A DNA stretch of 64,000 bases, taken from positions 20,326-84,325 of the forward strand of contig NW_025064958.1 of the NCBI RefSeq assembly GCF_019112545.1, in the 5' to 3' direction. This DNA comes from Guyanagaster necrorhizus. Its lineage: Eukaryota > Basidiomycota > Agaricomycetes > Agaricales > Physalacriaceae. A model generated the notes under the pieces. That model had not been told where the DNA came from. It ran no database searches and saw only the letters and a program-made list of their open reading frames with translations. The position numbers and the translations under genes are program-made. Below, piece after piece: positions 12,557-24,502 of the stretch. Each line of letters opens with the position of its first letter. Positions within the stretch are counted from its first letter, which is position 1.

Positions 12557-12704
12557 TGTTGTGGGATGACACAAGTACCTGATGTCAACCTTATATAAGC
12601 ATAGACAGTTTTATCCTGAGTCAATGGTCAATTGCCTTTAAGCAATTGACCATCATACTCAGTCTGGCCTATTATCCACTGTGTGAAAGTAACTGCCTGC
12701 AACA
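12557..12704 (+). repeat. Copia 5' LTR
   Basis: 148 bp, starts TGTTGTGGGATG and ends GCCTGCAACA. Contains a TATA-like TTATATAAG near 12,590 and an internal short inverted repeat CAATTGCC...GGCAATTG-like segment near 12,629-12,650. The start and end are defined by the match to the 3' LTR and by the target duplication. Confidence 0.93.
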
Positions 12705-12720
12705 GGTTATGGGCCCCATA
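12705..12720 (+). promoter_or_regulatory. Copia primer-binding site, initiator tRNA-Met half-tRNA type
   Basis: Directly after the 5' LTR comes GGTTATGGGCCCCATA. Its first 12 bases are the complement of GGGCCCATAACC, which is the anticodon-loop segment (CAU anticodon) of eukaryotic initiator tRNA-Met. Drosophila copia is known to prime from a cleaved 5' half of this tRNA. That this fungal element does the same is inferred from the pairing. Confidence 0.8.
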
Positions 12721-12819
12721 CTTTAAGGCCTACTTCATTTTTTTTCTTCACATCTTGCTTGTGCCCTGCTATCTCTCCATCAGTCATTTCACTACTGAAA
12801 CAATATCACCATATACATC

Positions 12820-15800
12820 ATGCCATCCTTTGACACAATCAAAAAAGGCTTCAACAACTTAAATGCCTCTAATTATGGCAAGTGGGAAGAAAACATGTTG
12901 GCCTTACTCAAAACTCACTGCAAGTACCTTATCACCATTGGCTGTGACCCTGAACTGGAGTTTGCAGACCCTGAGAAGCCAACATACCAGGAGAAGAAGG
13001 ACTGGAAGGACTGAAAGGAGACTCAGATATTGGCTGCTGGCACAATCTATCTCTGCCTTGATGATCCAGAGAGGATGTGGGACATATTAAAGGCACACCA
13101 TCAGCAAAGAAAACCAGTGACTTGATTTGTAGCCTATGACAGCTTCTTCAATCTCAAGAAGGAGACAGAAGAATCACTTCCAGACCTTGCTAGTCAGAGC
13201 ACTCAAATCATGAGTCATATCCATGCTCTGTGTCCTGCTCATTTTGGTCTCCAGCAGTTAGAAGAAGAGCTTCTTGTTATAGCCCTGATTCATGCACTTC
13301 CTCAGTCTGAATTTGGAAACTTCATTATATTGCTATTTCTTCTCTCTGATAAACTCACTCTCAAAGGACTCTACACTGCATTTCACAATGAAGAAAACAA
13401 TCAGAAGCTGCATGCTGGTGATCCAGCAGTCTCTGTCACTCTCAAAGCCACACCTTTCCATTCAGCCACAAATCTGGCTACCAATGCTACTGTAAAATGT
13501 GGATGGTGCCTTTGTGAGAATCATGCAGAAGAAGAATGTATAACCAAGAAGCTCTCACTTAAATGGGACTGTGAATGTGCTGCTGACTGTACTGCTGGGA
13601 AGCATCATCACAAGGGGGCTGGAAAGAAGGATTCAGAAGCTGCTAACTCTGCTGAGACAAAGGAGGAGACTGCTAGCCAAGCAAGTACTAATCTATCATC
13701 ATCTGCTGTGTCTCATTGGAATACCAATACAGGTGCTTCTCATCATATGACCCCTCACTGACAATGGTTCTGACTCTATGCTCCACATGTCATTCCCATT
13801 TGTCTTGCATACAATTCAGCCATCTATTCAGCAGAGATTGGGTCAGTAGTATTGGAGCCAGAGATTCAGAGGGAGAAAGGCTCAGCAGTGAAACTTCTTG
13901 ACACATTACATGTACCAGCATTGAAAAGTAATCTCTTATCACCCTATCATCTTACACAGGAAAAGGGATTTAAAATCTCAATCACTGGATCAGATGTCAC
14001 TTTCAGCCAGGGTGAAAAGATTCAATTCACAGCAACTGTAAATAAGAGCAATATCAGCTATGTCAATGCTACCACACATTCATTCTCAAAATCAACCACT
14101 ATCATTGCAAACTCAAGCTCTACAAGTACCTGCTGGATGGACAACACACTTTGGCACAGATGTTGCTGTCATCGAAACATGGACACTATATGGCACATGC
14201 ATACAAAGCAGCTAGTAACTGGAATGAAGCAAGAGTCAGATCCTCCAACTGATCCTATCTGCATACCATGCCTTGCTGGCAAACAGCATTGTCACAATGT
14301 TCCTCATGGCCTCTCAGAGTGGAAGCAACACCTTCTTGAGTGAGTATACAGTGATATCAAAGGTCCAATGCCTGTCACAACTCCAGAGGGCTATTGTTAC
14401 TGGATAACATTCATCTGCAGTGCATCTGACACTTGGACTGTTGCACCTTTGAAGTATAAAAGTGATGCCTTTAATGCCTTGAAGCAGTTCAAAGCATATG
14501 CAGAGAATACCCACCCAGGACTCAAAATTATTGAGTTTCAGGAAGACAAAGGCAGTGAATATATGGGAAAGGAGTTTGTCAACTTCTGTGCTGAGCATGG
14601 GATCAAAAGGCGATATACTGAATCTGATGAACTATACCAGAATGGCACAGCAGAATAAGCCAACCACACAATTGCAGAGACCATCACTGCCATGCTAAAT
14701 GAGTCACATCTCCCACCATCATTTTGGAATCTCACTCTCTGAGTATTCATTCATGTCTGAAATCACATCCCCACAGATCCTCTTCCAAACACCACACTCT
14801 TCACAGAATGGGACCCAAATCACTGAAAACTAGATATATCCTATTTTTGTGTGTTTGGATGCCTTGCATATGTGCTAGTACAAAAAAAGGGATGTTGAGC
14901 ATTAGAGTCACACACCCAAAAATGTATCTTTGTTGGGTATCCAGAGGGAGTAAAAGGCTGGCTATTCTGGAACCCCTCTACACAGCGGTTCATCACCTCC
15001 AGCCATGCTGTATTCGATGAGCATGTATTTCCTGGAAATCACAGAAATATTATAAATCCTCTTGGTGACAATACATCTCCCACAAACAGATATAACAGCA
15101 CAGATACTGCTATATCTGATGTAACAATGCCTCATCAAGGGGGAGAGAACATACCTACTGATAAGTCATCTCTGCCATCTGAGCAACTCTCATCATTGCC
15201 ATCCTCACCAGCTCCATCCACTCTATCAAATATGCAAACACCTTCAGGATCACCTCTTACTCCACTATCAAGTCTTCTGACATCTCTTACATCCTCTTCA
15301 TCATCTTCATATCCTCAGGCATGCTTCAAGCCACAATATGACTCCAAAGGTCTTATAATTCCATCTCCAAACACTGGACATGGTTTTCATCATAAACATT
15401 CTGGCACCAATGCAATGAACTCACCAGACTCAGATGAACCCATTTCTGATCCCATTCATGAAACCACTGCTGAGTCAGAGCTTACTGAGACAGATGTTGT
15501 CACAGAAATGACCTTTGTATTGCATGATGATGACTATATCACATATACAGAAGCTCTTGAGCTTGCATTTCAGACAGCAGTAGAGATGGCAAACCAAGCA
15601 TCTGCACCCAATGATGAACTAAAGACACTTGCAGAGGCAATGATTTGGCCATGAGAGGAAAGTGAAAAATGATATGAGGCAGCTCAGCAGGAATTGAATG
15701 CACTGCAGGAGAGTGGCACCTTTGAGCTTGTGAAGCTCCCTCCAGGGCAAAAGGCTATAGGTGGAAAATGGGTCTTCAAAGTGAAGCATAACCCTGATGA

Positions 15801-17184
15801 ATCCATTGAATGCTACAAGGCACACTATGTTGCAAAAGGGTACTCACAGCAGCCAGGTTTTGACTACACTGAAACCTTCTCTCTTACTCCAAAATGGGCA
15901 GCCATCTGAACAGTCCTCACTCTTGCTGCACTTGAGGACCTAGAGCTCTGGAGTGTGGACATCTCATCAGCATTTCTGAATGGTGATCTAAAAGAGGAGG
16001 TATACCTTCAACAACCAGAGGGATTTGAGACAAAGGACAAGAGCTGGGTGCTTTATCTCTTTAAGTCCATCTATGGACTGAAGCAGGCTGGGCATGAATG
16101 GCACAAAAAGCTCCACAGTGCTATGACCAAGATGGGCTTTGACAGAGTATGCTGTGAACACAGTGTATGGGTGTACAAGAGAGATGATGCTTGGATTATT
16201 GTTCCAGTGTTTGTTGATGATATAACAATTGCCACAAAGTCTATGGAGTCTGCACAACATGTTGTCGATGATCTCAAGAAGCACTTCAAACTTCATGATC
16301 TAGGTCCAACTTCATTCCTCCTCAGTGTTGAAATACACAGAGACTGTCTAAACCAAACACTCACACTCTCTCAACCACAGTACATTCAAAAAATCCTAGA
16401 ACATACCAGAATGTCTGACTATAACAGTGTCAGTACTCCTCTTGATCCACACACTAAGCTATCCAACTCAATGTCCCCTGCTACTCCAGAGGAATGGGAA
16501 ATCATGTGGCACATCTCATATCTCCAGATTCTTGGCTCTGTAGCATACCTGGCTATCACCACTCATCCTGACATAGCTTTTGCAGTCAGTGTCCTATCAT
16601 GTTTCAGCAAAAACCCTGGATTGAGGCATTGGGAGGCCCTGAAATGCCTCTTCAGATACATAAAGGGAACAATTGACCTAAAATAGACATATTCACCTGA
16701 TGCTACAAACTCAGACCTGTTCAAAATATATACAGATGCAGATCATGGTGGAAACCCAGACAATGGGCATTCAACCTCAGGATATGTTGTCAAGATGGGC
16801 ACAGGTGCAGTCAGCTGGATGAGCCAGCTACAATCTATGGTAACCTTATTGACCACAGAGGCTGAATATGTGGCTGCCATCTCTGCTGGACAGGAAATTC
16901 TGTGGCTGCAAAATCTGTTCACAGAATTTGGCTTCCATCATCTATCACCATCTTCACTGCTGATTGACAACCAGTCTGCTCTCTCTGTCACTCGCAATCC
17001 TGATCATCATGGTTGTGTCAAACATCTTGACTTCCACTTCTACTGGTTACAAGATGAGGTTGAGTGGGGGCACATACATATTAAACATCTTTGCACAGAA
17101 GACATGCCTGCTAACATCTTCACAAAGGCCTTAGAAAAGAAGAAGATGACTCACATGATCAGGCTATTGCATCTTGAACTCTGA
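12820..17184 (+). pseudogene. Copia Gag-Pol polyprotein, 14 premature stops, no frameshift
   Basis: One frame runs from the ATG at 12,820 to a natural TGA at 17,182, 1,454 codons, with no indel. Gag carries a zinc knuckle CGWCLCENHAEEEC near 13,498-13,539. The protease site reads WNTNTGASHHM, where the catalytic aspartate has become asparagine. Integrase shows an HHCC region (LWHRCCCHRN...CIPC) and a D,D,E core (SDIKGP, QEDKGSEY, NGTAE). Reverse transcriptase has FVDDI near 16,213, and RNase H has YTDADHGG, TTEAEY and DNQSAL. Premature stops are at 13,012, 13,123, 13,759, 13,771, 14,341, 14,656, 14,740, 14,758, 14,824, 14,896, 15,652, 15,670, 15,907 and 16,684. Twelve are TGA, one TAA and one TAG, consistent with CGA, CAA and CAG ancestors. 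Confidence 0.92.
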
Positions 17185-17197
17185 GAAGTATTGTGTC

Positions 17198-17206
17198 AAG
17201 GGAGAG
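17198..17206 (+). promoter_or_regulatory. Copia polypurine tract
   Basis: AAGGGAGAG abuts the 3' LTR start at 17,207, the position and composition expected for the plus-strand DNA primer. Confidence 0.85.
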
Positions 17207-17355
17207 TGTTGCAGGATGACACAAGTATCTGATATCAACCTTATATAAGCATAGACAGTTTTGTCCTGAGTCAATGGTCAATTGCCTTTAAGCAATTGAC
17301 TGTCATACTCAGTCTGGCCTATTATCCACTGCATGAAAGTAACCTGCCTGCAACA
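17207..17355 (+). repeat. Copia 3' LTR
   Basis: 149 bp, starts TGTTGCAGGATG and ends CCTGCCTGCAACA. Compared with the 5' LTR it has nine transitions and a 1-nt insertion. At three places TG in one copy stands opposite CA in the other, the expected result when an ancestral CG loses its C on opposite strands. Confidence 0.93.
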
Positions 17356-17360
17356 AATAC

Positions 17361-19650
17361 AGGGTTTAGATGTACCAGAATGATCGAATCCCTCCATCCA
17401 TCTGTACATCCCCTCAAGTTCATGTTTAAATCCATGGAAAAGCATGGTAGAGTGGTACAGCCCTTCTCTCACTCCCTCAGGTCCCAATTGTTACTGTATC
17501 TTGCAATGAAAGATAATCTCTTCATGAATAAGAGTGACTGGGACATTCCTCCACTTCCTTGGAAGAAGCTGATTCTATTGAAAGAGTAGAGTTTCACAAG
17601 CACCATACCAGTGGGACAGTCCTTCATCATCACCATCCAGCTGGATCAAACAATAGTGACAAGCTCGATGCAAGATTGTCAAGAGCAGGTCAATGTCAAT
17701 GTTCAAGGTACTGGGAAGATAATGATGGTGCTGGTGTAGTGCTGGGTACATGCACTTTATCTCTATCTTGCTATTCAGGAATCATACTAACTATGCCTCA
17801 TAGATCTTTACCACCATGACTGGTATTACTCTTTATTCATGTACATGTTCTTATCATTATCTATCATCTCCTTGTGGATTTATACCTGATTACATTATGT
17901 CTTCATTCAGTGCTGATCTAGCCAGCCAAAAAAGGCCCAAAGTCATCTTCTTCCTTGCAGCTGAAGGGAACCAAATGCAAGTAAACCACTACACAAAGTT
18001 CCAACAGCACTAGATGTACCAGGTGCAATGACCAACGAACTGCCAGAAACAAGAATCAATGTGGGGTGGATACTCTCACTCTCACATTCATCTTTACTCA
18101 CTCATACTCAGCCTTGAAATGTTCACCAACATAGACTGATGACCCCTGAAACAATTCAATGGCAACTGTGCTTCCACCCTGAGTGGCTAAGTGGGACCAG
18201 AAAAAAAAAAGACGAAATCTCCAGTGGTATTGACACCATTAGGATGGGTGAGTGAATGTGCTGACCTTTATGTGTGTTGTGTTCACCATCCTCTTTCTCT
18301 CCATGTCTTGATGTCTTTGTGAAGGAGAATGATCATGATACCTGAAACCAATTTCTAGAGCGAGTGAAGATGAAGTTAAGCCAAGATCTAGGTCTACACA
18401 CCCCATAATTAGGACATAATTCATTAAAACCTAAGACTGCAGGGCAGCTGTATTGTAATACAATGCTGTAAGTGTAGCTCATCCTAATATATTATATTCC
18501 CTTGACTAGAGATGATTTTAAGCACCTTTTTATATCATTTAGATCAGAGCTCTGATTGTGTAACATGCTATAGTGGAGCTCATTGCCTAGCACAGTATAC
18601 ATGATGCTGATGGAATTTGGCTGTTGACCAGGCATAGCATCCTGTGTGTCCATTACTGCTTTTGCACTCTGGATCTGTTGGGGATCTCTGAACCTGGTTC
18701 CAAATCAATGATTTGTTTGTGTTTGAGTTTTATCAGCTTCATCATAAAGGCATCTTTCATGATCTGCATGCCACACATGTGACTAGTTGAAGATTTTCTT
18801 ATCCAGACATCTTTTTTTGACATGAAGCTGTTATTTCTGACTCATCTCAATGTTACATTCCTATATTTACCATGGAAGTTTTCTATTTCTTTGAAACAAA
18901 AACTAAAACCTGCAGTCATATACTTTACCTATCAAAAATGTGAGGATAAAAATATCACCAAAATATCATATCTAGCTGTGCTATCAGGTTCCATATCCTC
19001 TGGCTGATGCTGCTTCTTGAAATGTCATCCTCTTGTGAGTTTTGGTATGTCTATTCAATTTGCAATGCTGTAGACCTGAAAAAATATAACTCTGCTGGAG
19101 AGAAGCAGCAAGCCATGTGGGGGAATAACAACTGCAGCTATGCTGAGTCCATTTAGATCTACTAAACTGTTTGTCAAAGGCTAGTCTCATTTTTCCACAG
19201 AAATTGCAATTGGATTTCAAATCAAAAGAAGAAAATGTATTGAAAGCAAAAATGTCAGAACAAAGTTGTACCATGAGTAACTAGGCAGAATCCTTGCTCT
19301 GCTACTCTTGACTACTCTCCAATACAGAAAAGCAGTTATCAGTGACAAATACATTCAGAAAAATATATGCAAGGAGAAAAAAAAATAACAGTGCTGTATG
19401 CAACAAATATATTCAGAAAAACATGTGAGAAGACATATAAGATGACAATTTTTTCAAATGCTAGAAATAGCTAGAGAAACAGAAGAGCTGGATTCCAATT
19501 TTGATAATCAGTCTATTTTTAGAATCCAACAGGGACTAGTGTATCAGATAACCCCACAATGATTGCATTGCAATCTGTTTTGAGATCAGAAACAATCATG
19601 GACTAATTTGAAAGCTTCATGATAATATTAATAGATGACCTGAGAGCATA
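17361..19650. other. CpG-depleted DNA right of Copia, nothing recognised
   Basis: No CpG to speak of. One plus frame (about 17,296-17,589) reads HPLKFMFKSMEKHGRVVQPF and might be a decayed protein, but it has no family match I can name. The rest is AT-rich with short frames only. Confidence 0.35.
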
Positions 19651-20005
19651 TATTATGATTTTTTCATTTTTCTTATCTTGTCTTATCATATCTTATTGGA
19701 CATCTATCTTATCATAGGGCACTTAAGATCATGAGATGATTGCCACATGATGAAGATAGATACAATAGGCAAGTTGTGACAACAATGCCAATGACACCTT
19801 GGCAACAGACAATACCCATTTGATGTGTATCTGATGACCAGACACTATAGCATCATGATGCAGAAAGCCACAATAACACAGGACTATATTTATCTTTACA
19901 AAGAAGTATATAAGTAGCATAGCTCTCACTGCAGGTACCCAGCTTCAAGCTAAAGTTTATCCTATATCATTCATCTCTTGAGTCTACTTGAATGGCCTTG
20001 AATGC
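19651..20005 (+). repeat. Gypsy LTR fragment, interrupted by an old U copy
   Basis: Starts TATTATGATTTTTTC, a decayed version of the TGTTATGATTTTTC start of the other Gypsy LTRs here. It contains the promoter block TATATAAGTAG followed about 30 bp later by CAGCTTCAAGCTAAAGTTTA, as in the other LTRs. The similarity breaks at 20,006, where an old U copy begins after ATGC. It resembles the 3' LTR of Gypsy B more than that of Gypsy A. Confidence 0.75.
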
Positions 20006-20849
20006 TGATACACCATCTTCATATTCAGACATGTAAATTTATGAAATTTGAGAATACATAGACTATATTTTAGTCTACTATGCATGTAAACCAAGAATAG
20101 AGCTAGAGCATGAAGAAACATAGCTGTTATGATGCTAAATTGAAGTAACAGCAAGCAGAGTGCATGGCCTAGTGATAAACTAATATGAGAGGGGTTAGAC
20201 TGCATGTGAGATTCCAGCACTTGACCCTAAATGTGCCAATATCATTACAAGAAGACATGCTAAAAATAAAAAGAATACAATCAAAATATGATTAGCAATT
20301 CTGATCACATTGATCAAGGATGCACATCTATTGATGTACTAATGAGACATACCTTTGAACAGAAAACTGAGACCCAAAGAAAGGTATCTGAACAACTGAG
20401 TGTTTAACAGGAAAATAGGATGATGACAACAGAGTGATAAATAGAGAAATACTATCAAAGGGTGAATAGCATGCATAATGCTCAGAGACTTGTGTGCATA
20501 ATTACAGTGCCTTTGCATGCATAACACTGTGAGAGACTCCACATTATACCAAGGTATGACACATATCCATTGGGTGGATTAATTGATGCATAATAGATCA
20601 GAAGTGGTGCATATTATGAGTCAGATGGAATATCTGGACACTGGGAAAGAGAACATAGTCATTGTGGCTGACTCCATACATGAGAGATAACCCTGAGGGT
20701 CTGAAACATTTCTTTGGTGTCAGGATGCTTCACTGAAGAAATAAGAAAGCAAGCAGATCTGACTAGGCCAGCTAGCCAACATCAGCTAGCAAGAGAAGAG
20801 CAAGAGCACAGTCCTGATCCAGAACAGAATAAATGTCACAACTGCAATA
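20006..20849 (+). repeat. Old, diverged U-family copy (5' part)
   Basis: Begins TGATACACCATCTTCATATT after ATGC and follows the sense order of the U family for about 840 bp. It is clearly more diverged than the five complete copies. Gypsy A is inserted at 20,850, duplicating CAATA or a similar pentamer; the matching right half of this U copy is not found next to the other end of Gypsy A. Confidence 0.7.
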
Positions 20850-21296
20850 TGTTAAGCCCAAGCTACATATGATGTGAACACATGATAAACAGCTGCTGTA
20901 TCACTTTCATACAGTCATGACTGAGTTCACTTAATGCATTCATATATTGTTGTGTGTCAAGGCTGTTTCAAGAGACTTGAGATAGAATGGTGAAGATATA
21001 AACTTTAGCTTGAAGCTGGAGTACTATAGTGAGAGCTATCCTACTTATATACTATTTGCTTGTTGATAAATATATTGTACTACCTATTGTGTCTGTCCCA
21101 GTATTTGTGCTCTTTGTCCTTGAGTGTTGCTACTGTCTACAAAAGAGTTGTTGTGCATTGTCAAGGGTGGTTGTTGTATCAGAAGATAATGATGAACTCA
21201 GCCTTTTTGTGATGACTAAGCCTGTCCCATGGTCCTAAGTGCCCTGACTAAGCATAAATAAGGGTTAAAGTGAAGAAAAGAGGAAAAATCATAACA
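20850..21296 (-). repeat. Gypsy A 3' LTR
   Basis: 447 bp, TGTTAAGCC...CATAACA on the plus strand. In sense it has TATATAAGTAG and, about 32 nt downstream, CCAGCTTCAAGCTAAAG. A polypurine tract (sense AAGGAGGAGG) lies just inside, at about 21,300-21,309. Confidence 0.9.
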
Positions 21297-21329
21297 TTAC
21301 CTCCTCCTTAAGACCATTGTCCTGATGGC

Positions 21330-22637
21330 TTAATTTAGGGATAATTCATAGTCATGTATAGTGAGTGGTATCAGCATTCATTAGCTTTTCATTTACCCAT
21401 TGGTTCAACTCTGGCCCATAGCCTTTCCTGTTGTTGTAGTTCCTCTTCCACAAGCACAGATTTTGTGAAGTTTGTGGTTAAGGATTTAGTCAATTTCATA
21501 ATGTTCTTTATCATCAATTAGGTCTGGTGGTGGTGGAGGAGGCCATTCCTGATTGAGAAATGCCAGTGCAATGTATGGTGTAAGGAGGAATTCATTGAAA
21601 TGTCATAGATCTTCCACCTGACTGGAAGGCACAATTTGTATGCAGATATGCTAACCTGTGCCAGGATGGGGAAGAGGCCAGTGTGTTTGTCAGCTAATTT
21701 ACATTTGAGATATGGAAGGTGTAGATTGGTGGTATCCAGCCAAACTTTATTGTTGACTGAGTACTCATGAGCTGATCATTGGTGTTTGTTATAGTATGTT
21801 TTCATTGAGTGTGCTGCCTTTTCAAGGGCTGCATGGATTTCATTATGGATTTTGAACATAGTTTGTATGAAATCAGAGGAGGTGAGTATTGTGGTGTGAG
21901 TGCATTCAGTATGGGATACATTAGGATGTTAGCCCTTATTGACAAAGAAGGGCATTTTGCTGGTGGTGGAATGGACATGGTTATTATATTGGAATGCTGC
22001 AAGGGCAAGCCATTTAACCCAATCATCTTGTTGATAATTGATGAATAAATGGAGATATTTTTCAATATCCTGATTAGCTCATTCAGTCTGGCCATCTGTT
22101 TGAGGATGATAAGCAGTGGAGGCATTCCATCATATATTCAGAAGCCAGTATAAGTTGTCAAGGAATTTGGAGACAAATTGAGGTCCCTGGTCTGAGATAA
22201 TGACTTGGGGCATTCTGTATTTGGCATAGACCTTGTCTCAGAGAATCTTTGTCCACCCTTCCAATGATAACTCAGTTGAACATGCAATTGGTATGATCAC
22301 TTTAGAGAAGCAATCAACAATCATCAGGATTGCATCATACCCATCACAATCTGATAGGCTGGTTATCATATTGACTGAGATATGGGTCCATGGTGATGTA
22401 GGTATTTCATTTGGGTAAAGAGGTGCTGCATGGAATTGGGTTGAGAGTTTTCCCTGTTGACAGGTTTTACATTCTTTAATATATCATTTAATATCTTGAC
22501 CCATCTTTGGCCACCAATATTCCCTTAGGATGAGCTCCTTGGTTTCGGCAATTCCTGAGTGTTCTGCTGTTGCATGATCATAGCATGTGATGATGATTTC
22601 ACCACAAAGTTGCTGATTCTGGGGAATATAGATCCAT
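21330..22637 (-). pseudogene. Gypsy A integrase and chromodomain
   Basis: The minus strand encodes the integrase zinc region as CYDHATAEHSGIAETKELIL followed by YWWPKMGQDI and a C-x2-C (CKTC). The catalytic core follows with ISDQGPQF and QTDGQTE. The tail has DKEHYEIDQILNHKL, the start of a chromodomain, whose middle is damaged by an indel before NQWVNEKL-like sequence. Several TGA and TAG codons interrupt the frame. The N-terminus is cut at 22,637, where U copy 1 begins. Integrase joins element cDNA to the genome, and the chromodomain of such elements is known to guide insertion to marked chromatin. Confidence 0.85.
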
Positions 22638-24470
22638 TGAAGAGGATCTGGGTGTGTGCAAGGTGAAAATGGATACAGCAGAGTGCTATCCACTGATCAC
22701 ATCCATACCAACACACACAAAACTCTTAGTTCATAGAGAGATTATAATGCAATAAAAGTAGTAATCAACAAATATAATTGTCTTCTTCAATGAATCCACA
22801 GCATGCAAACAGCAATAGCACATGTACAACAGTCCTAGATCTCTCTAAGTCTCAAAGCTTTTTGTTTTATCAAAATGAGAGGTGGCAACAGGTGTTGCTG
22901 GGCCTCAAGGCAAAGAGTACTGCAGCTCAATACAATATGTCAAAACACTCTCACAAAACTCTCAAAAGGTCCTAAGCACAGCTCAGATCAACTCAAAATC
23001 CCTAACACACACAATACACAACTCAAAGCTTCACACTCTAAGCAAAAACCAATCACAAACATGTCCAATAATGCCAAAGAGCACAGATCTCTGTTCACAA
23101 GTTTCCAAACTGATCATAGACCCACAGGATTCAAACCTATGCAATCCAGAGACACAAAACACAATAAAATGCTGTCCAACAGGCCAAAGAGTTTGAACCT
23201 CTGCCAACCTGCAGAAATAACCAAAGAGCACACACTAGTCAAGCCAAAGGATTTGAACCTCTGCCACCTGTAGTGCTGTGCATCACAAATACCTCAAAAA
23301 CTCAAGATGATGCCCTTCAGACACTGCTCTCTTATTCTCAGATTAGAGCACAATCCAAAACCTCTTATCAAACCAGGCCCAAGTCCTTCACAAGCTTCAA
23401 TGCCTTGCTCAGTTCTCAAAGCTCTCTCAATGATATTCAATAATGAGTTTATTCTCATTCAAAGTTACAAACACAAACTCAGAGCTAGAGTGCAAGGCTT
23501 TCTGTGCCCAATACAGTGCAACTATGGGGGTCAGAAAACTTGTATTCTACTCATACAATGCAGTATTTAAATACTCTACTGTGGTACTTACTAATACAAT
23601 CCTACTATGGTATCTTCAAAGCATGAGACTCCATGCCAGATTCTATGGGTATTATTCACATGCATATTGCAGTTGCTGCACTTATTCTCTTCCAGGCCAG
23701 GACTGCCTGCTGTCTTCTCACTAGCTGACATTGGCTAGCTGGCCTAGCCAGGACTGCTTGTTTTCTTATTTCCCCAGTGACTCATCTCTGACAGTGGTAA
23801 ACTGTTTCAGACCTCCAGGGTTATCTCCCATGTCTGGAGTCAGCCACAATGGTTATGTTTCCTTTCTCAGTGTTTCAACATTCCATCTGACTCACAAAAT
23901 GCACCACTTCTGATCTGACATGCATCAATTAACCCACCCAATAGGTATGTGTTATATCTCAGTATGATGCAGTCTCTCACTGTGTTATGTGCACTAAGGC
24001 ACTGTAGGTATGCATGCAAGTCTCTGAGCAGTATGTGTGCTATTCATCTCTGAGGGTACTATTTCTCTGTTCAACACCCAGTTATTCAGATACCTTTCTT
24101 TGAGTTTCAGTTCTCTGTTCTAAAGCATGTCCCATCAGTGCATCAATGGCTGTGCATCTTTGATCAATGTGATCAGGATTGCTGATCATATTTTGATCAT
24201 ATTTTTTTTATTTTTAGCATATCCCCTTGTAATGGTATTGGCACATTTAGGGCCAAGTGCTGGGACCTCACATGCAGTCTGACCCCTTTGGTATTAGCCT
24301 GTTACTAGGCCATGCACTCTACTCATGGTTCCTTCAGTTTAGCATTATGATAGCTAGGTTTATATGTACTCTTATCCTATTCTCAGTTACATGCTTACTG
24401 GACTGGGATGCAGTCCATGTATTCACAATTTTTGCAATTTTACATGTCTGAACATGGAGGGGGCATGTCA
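22638..24470 (-). repeat. U-family copy 1 (1,833 bp)
   Basis: In sense (minus) it starts TGACATGCCCCCTCCATGTT and ends CAGATCCTCTTCA. It is nearly identical, base for base, to copy 2 in opposite orientation. It has no flanking duplication: CCAT on the left and CTGT on the right. It sits where protease to RNase H of Gypsy A should be. Open frames up to 132 codons occur but are not conserved as protein in the diverged copies. Confidence 0.85.
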
Positions 24471-24502
24471 CTGTCCTGGGATTTTGGTCTGTTGGACATA
24501 TC

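Larger units (their letters stand above)
12557..17355 (+). mobile_element. Complete Ty1/Copia LTR retrotransposon, CpG-decayed
   Basis: This is a full-length Copia element of 4.8 kb bounded by 148- and 149-bp LTRs starting TGTTG and ending CAACA. A perfect 5-bp target duplication AATAC lies at 12,552-12,556 and 17,356-17,360. The internal order is primer site, Gag, protease, integrase, reverse transcriptase, RNase H and polypurine tract, the Copia order. It keeps one frame with no indels but has many nonsense codons, so it cannot move by itself. The two LTRs differ by nine transitions, no transversions and one indel. It lies in the left part of block 1, in DNA of unknown origin. Confidence 0.95.

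Noticed and set aside
12091..12582. 163-codon open frame left of Copia
   Set aside because: Low-complexity Ser/His/Leu translation of pyrimidine-rich DNA, and it runs into the Copia LTR.
12820..17184. Reassigned TGA codon (TGA read as Arg or Trp)
   Set aside because: The intact host genes (P450, DUF6534-type) contain no in-frame TGA, and the TGA sites match CGA ancestors in CpG-depleted DNA.
22778..23913. Open frames of 60-132 codons inside U that are identical between copies 1 and 2
   Set aside because: They are identical because the DNA is. In the other U copies the same frames carry stops and indels, and no domain is present.
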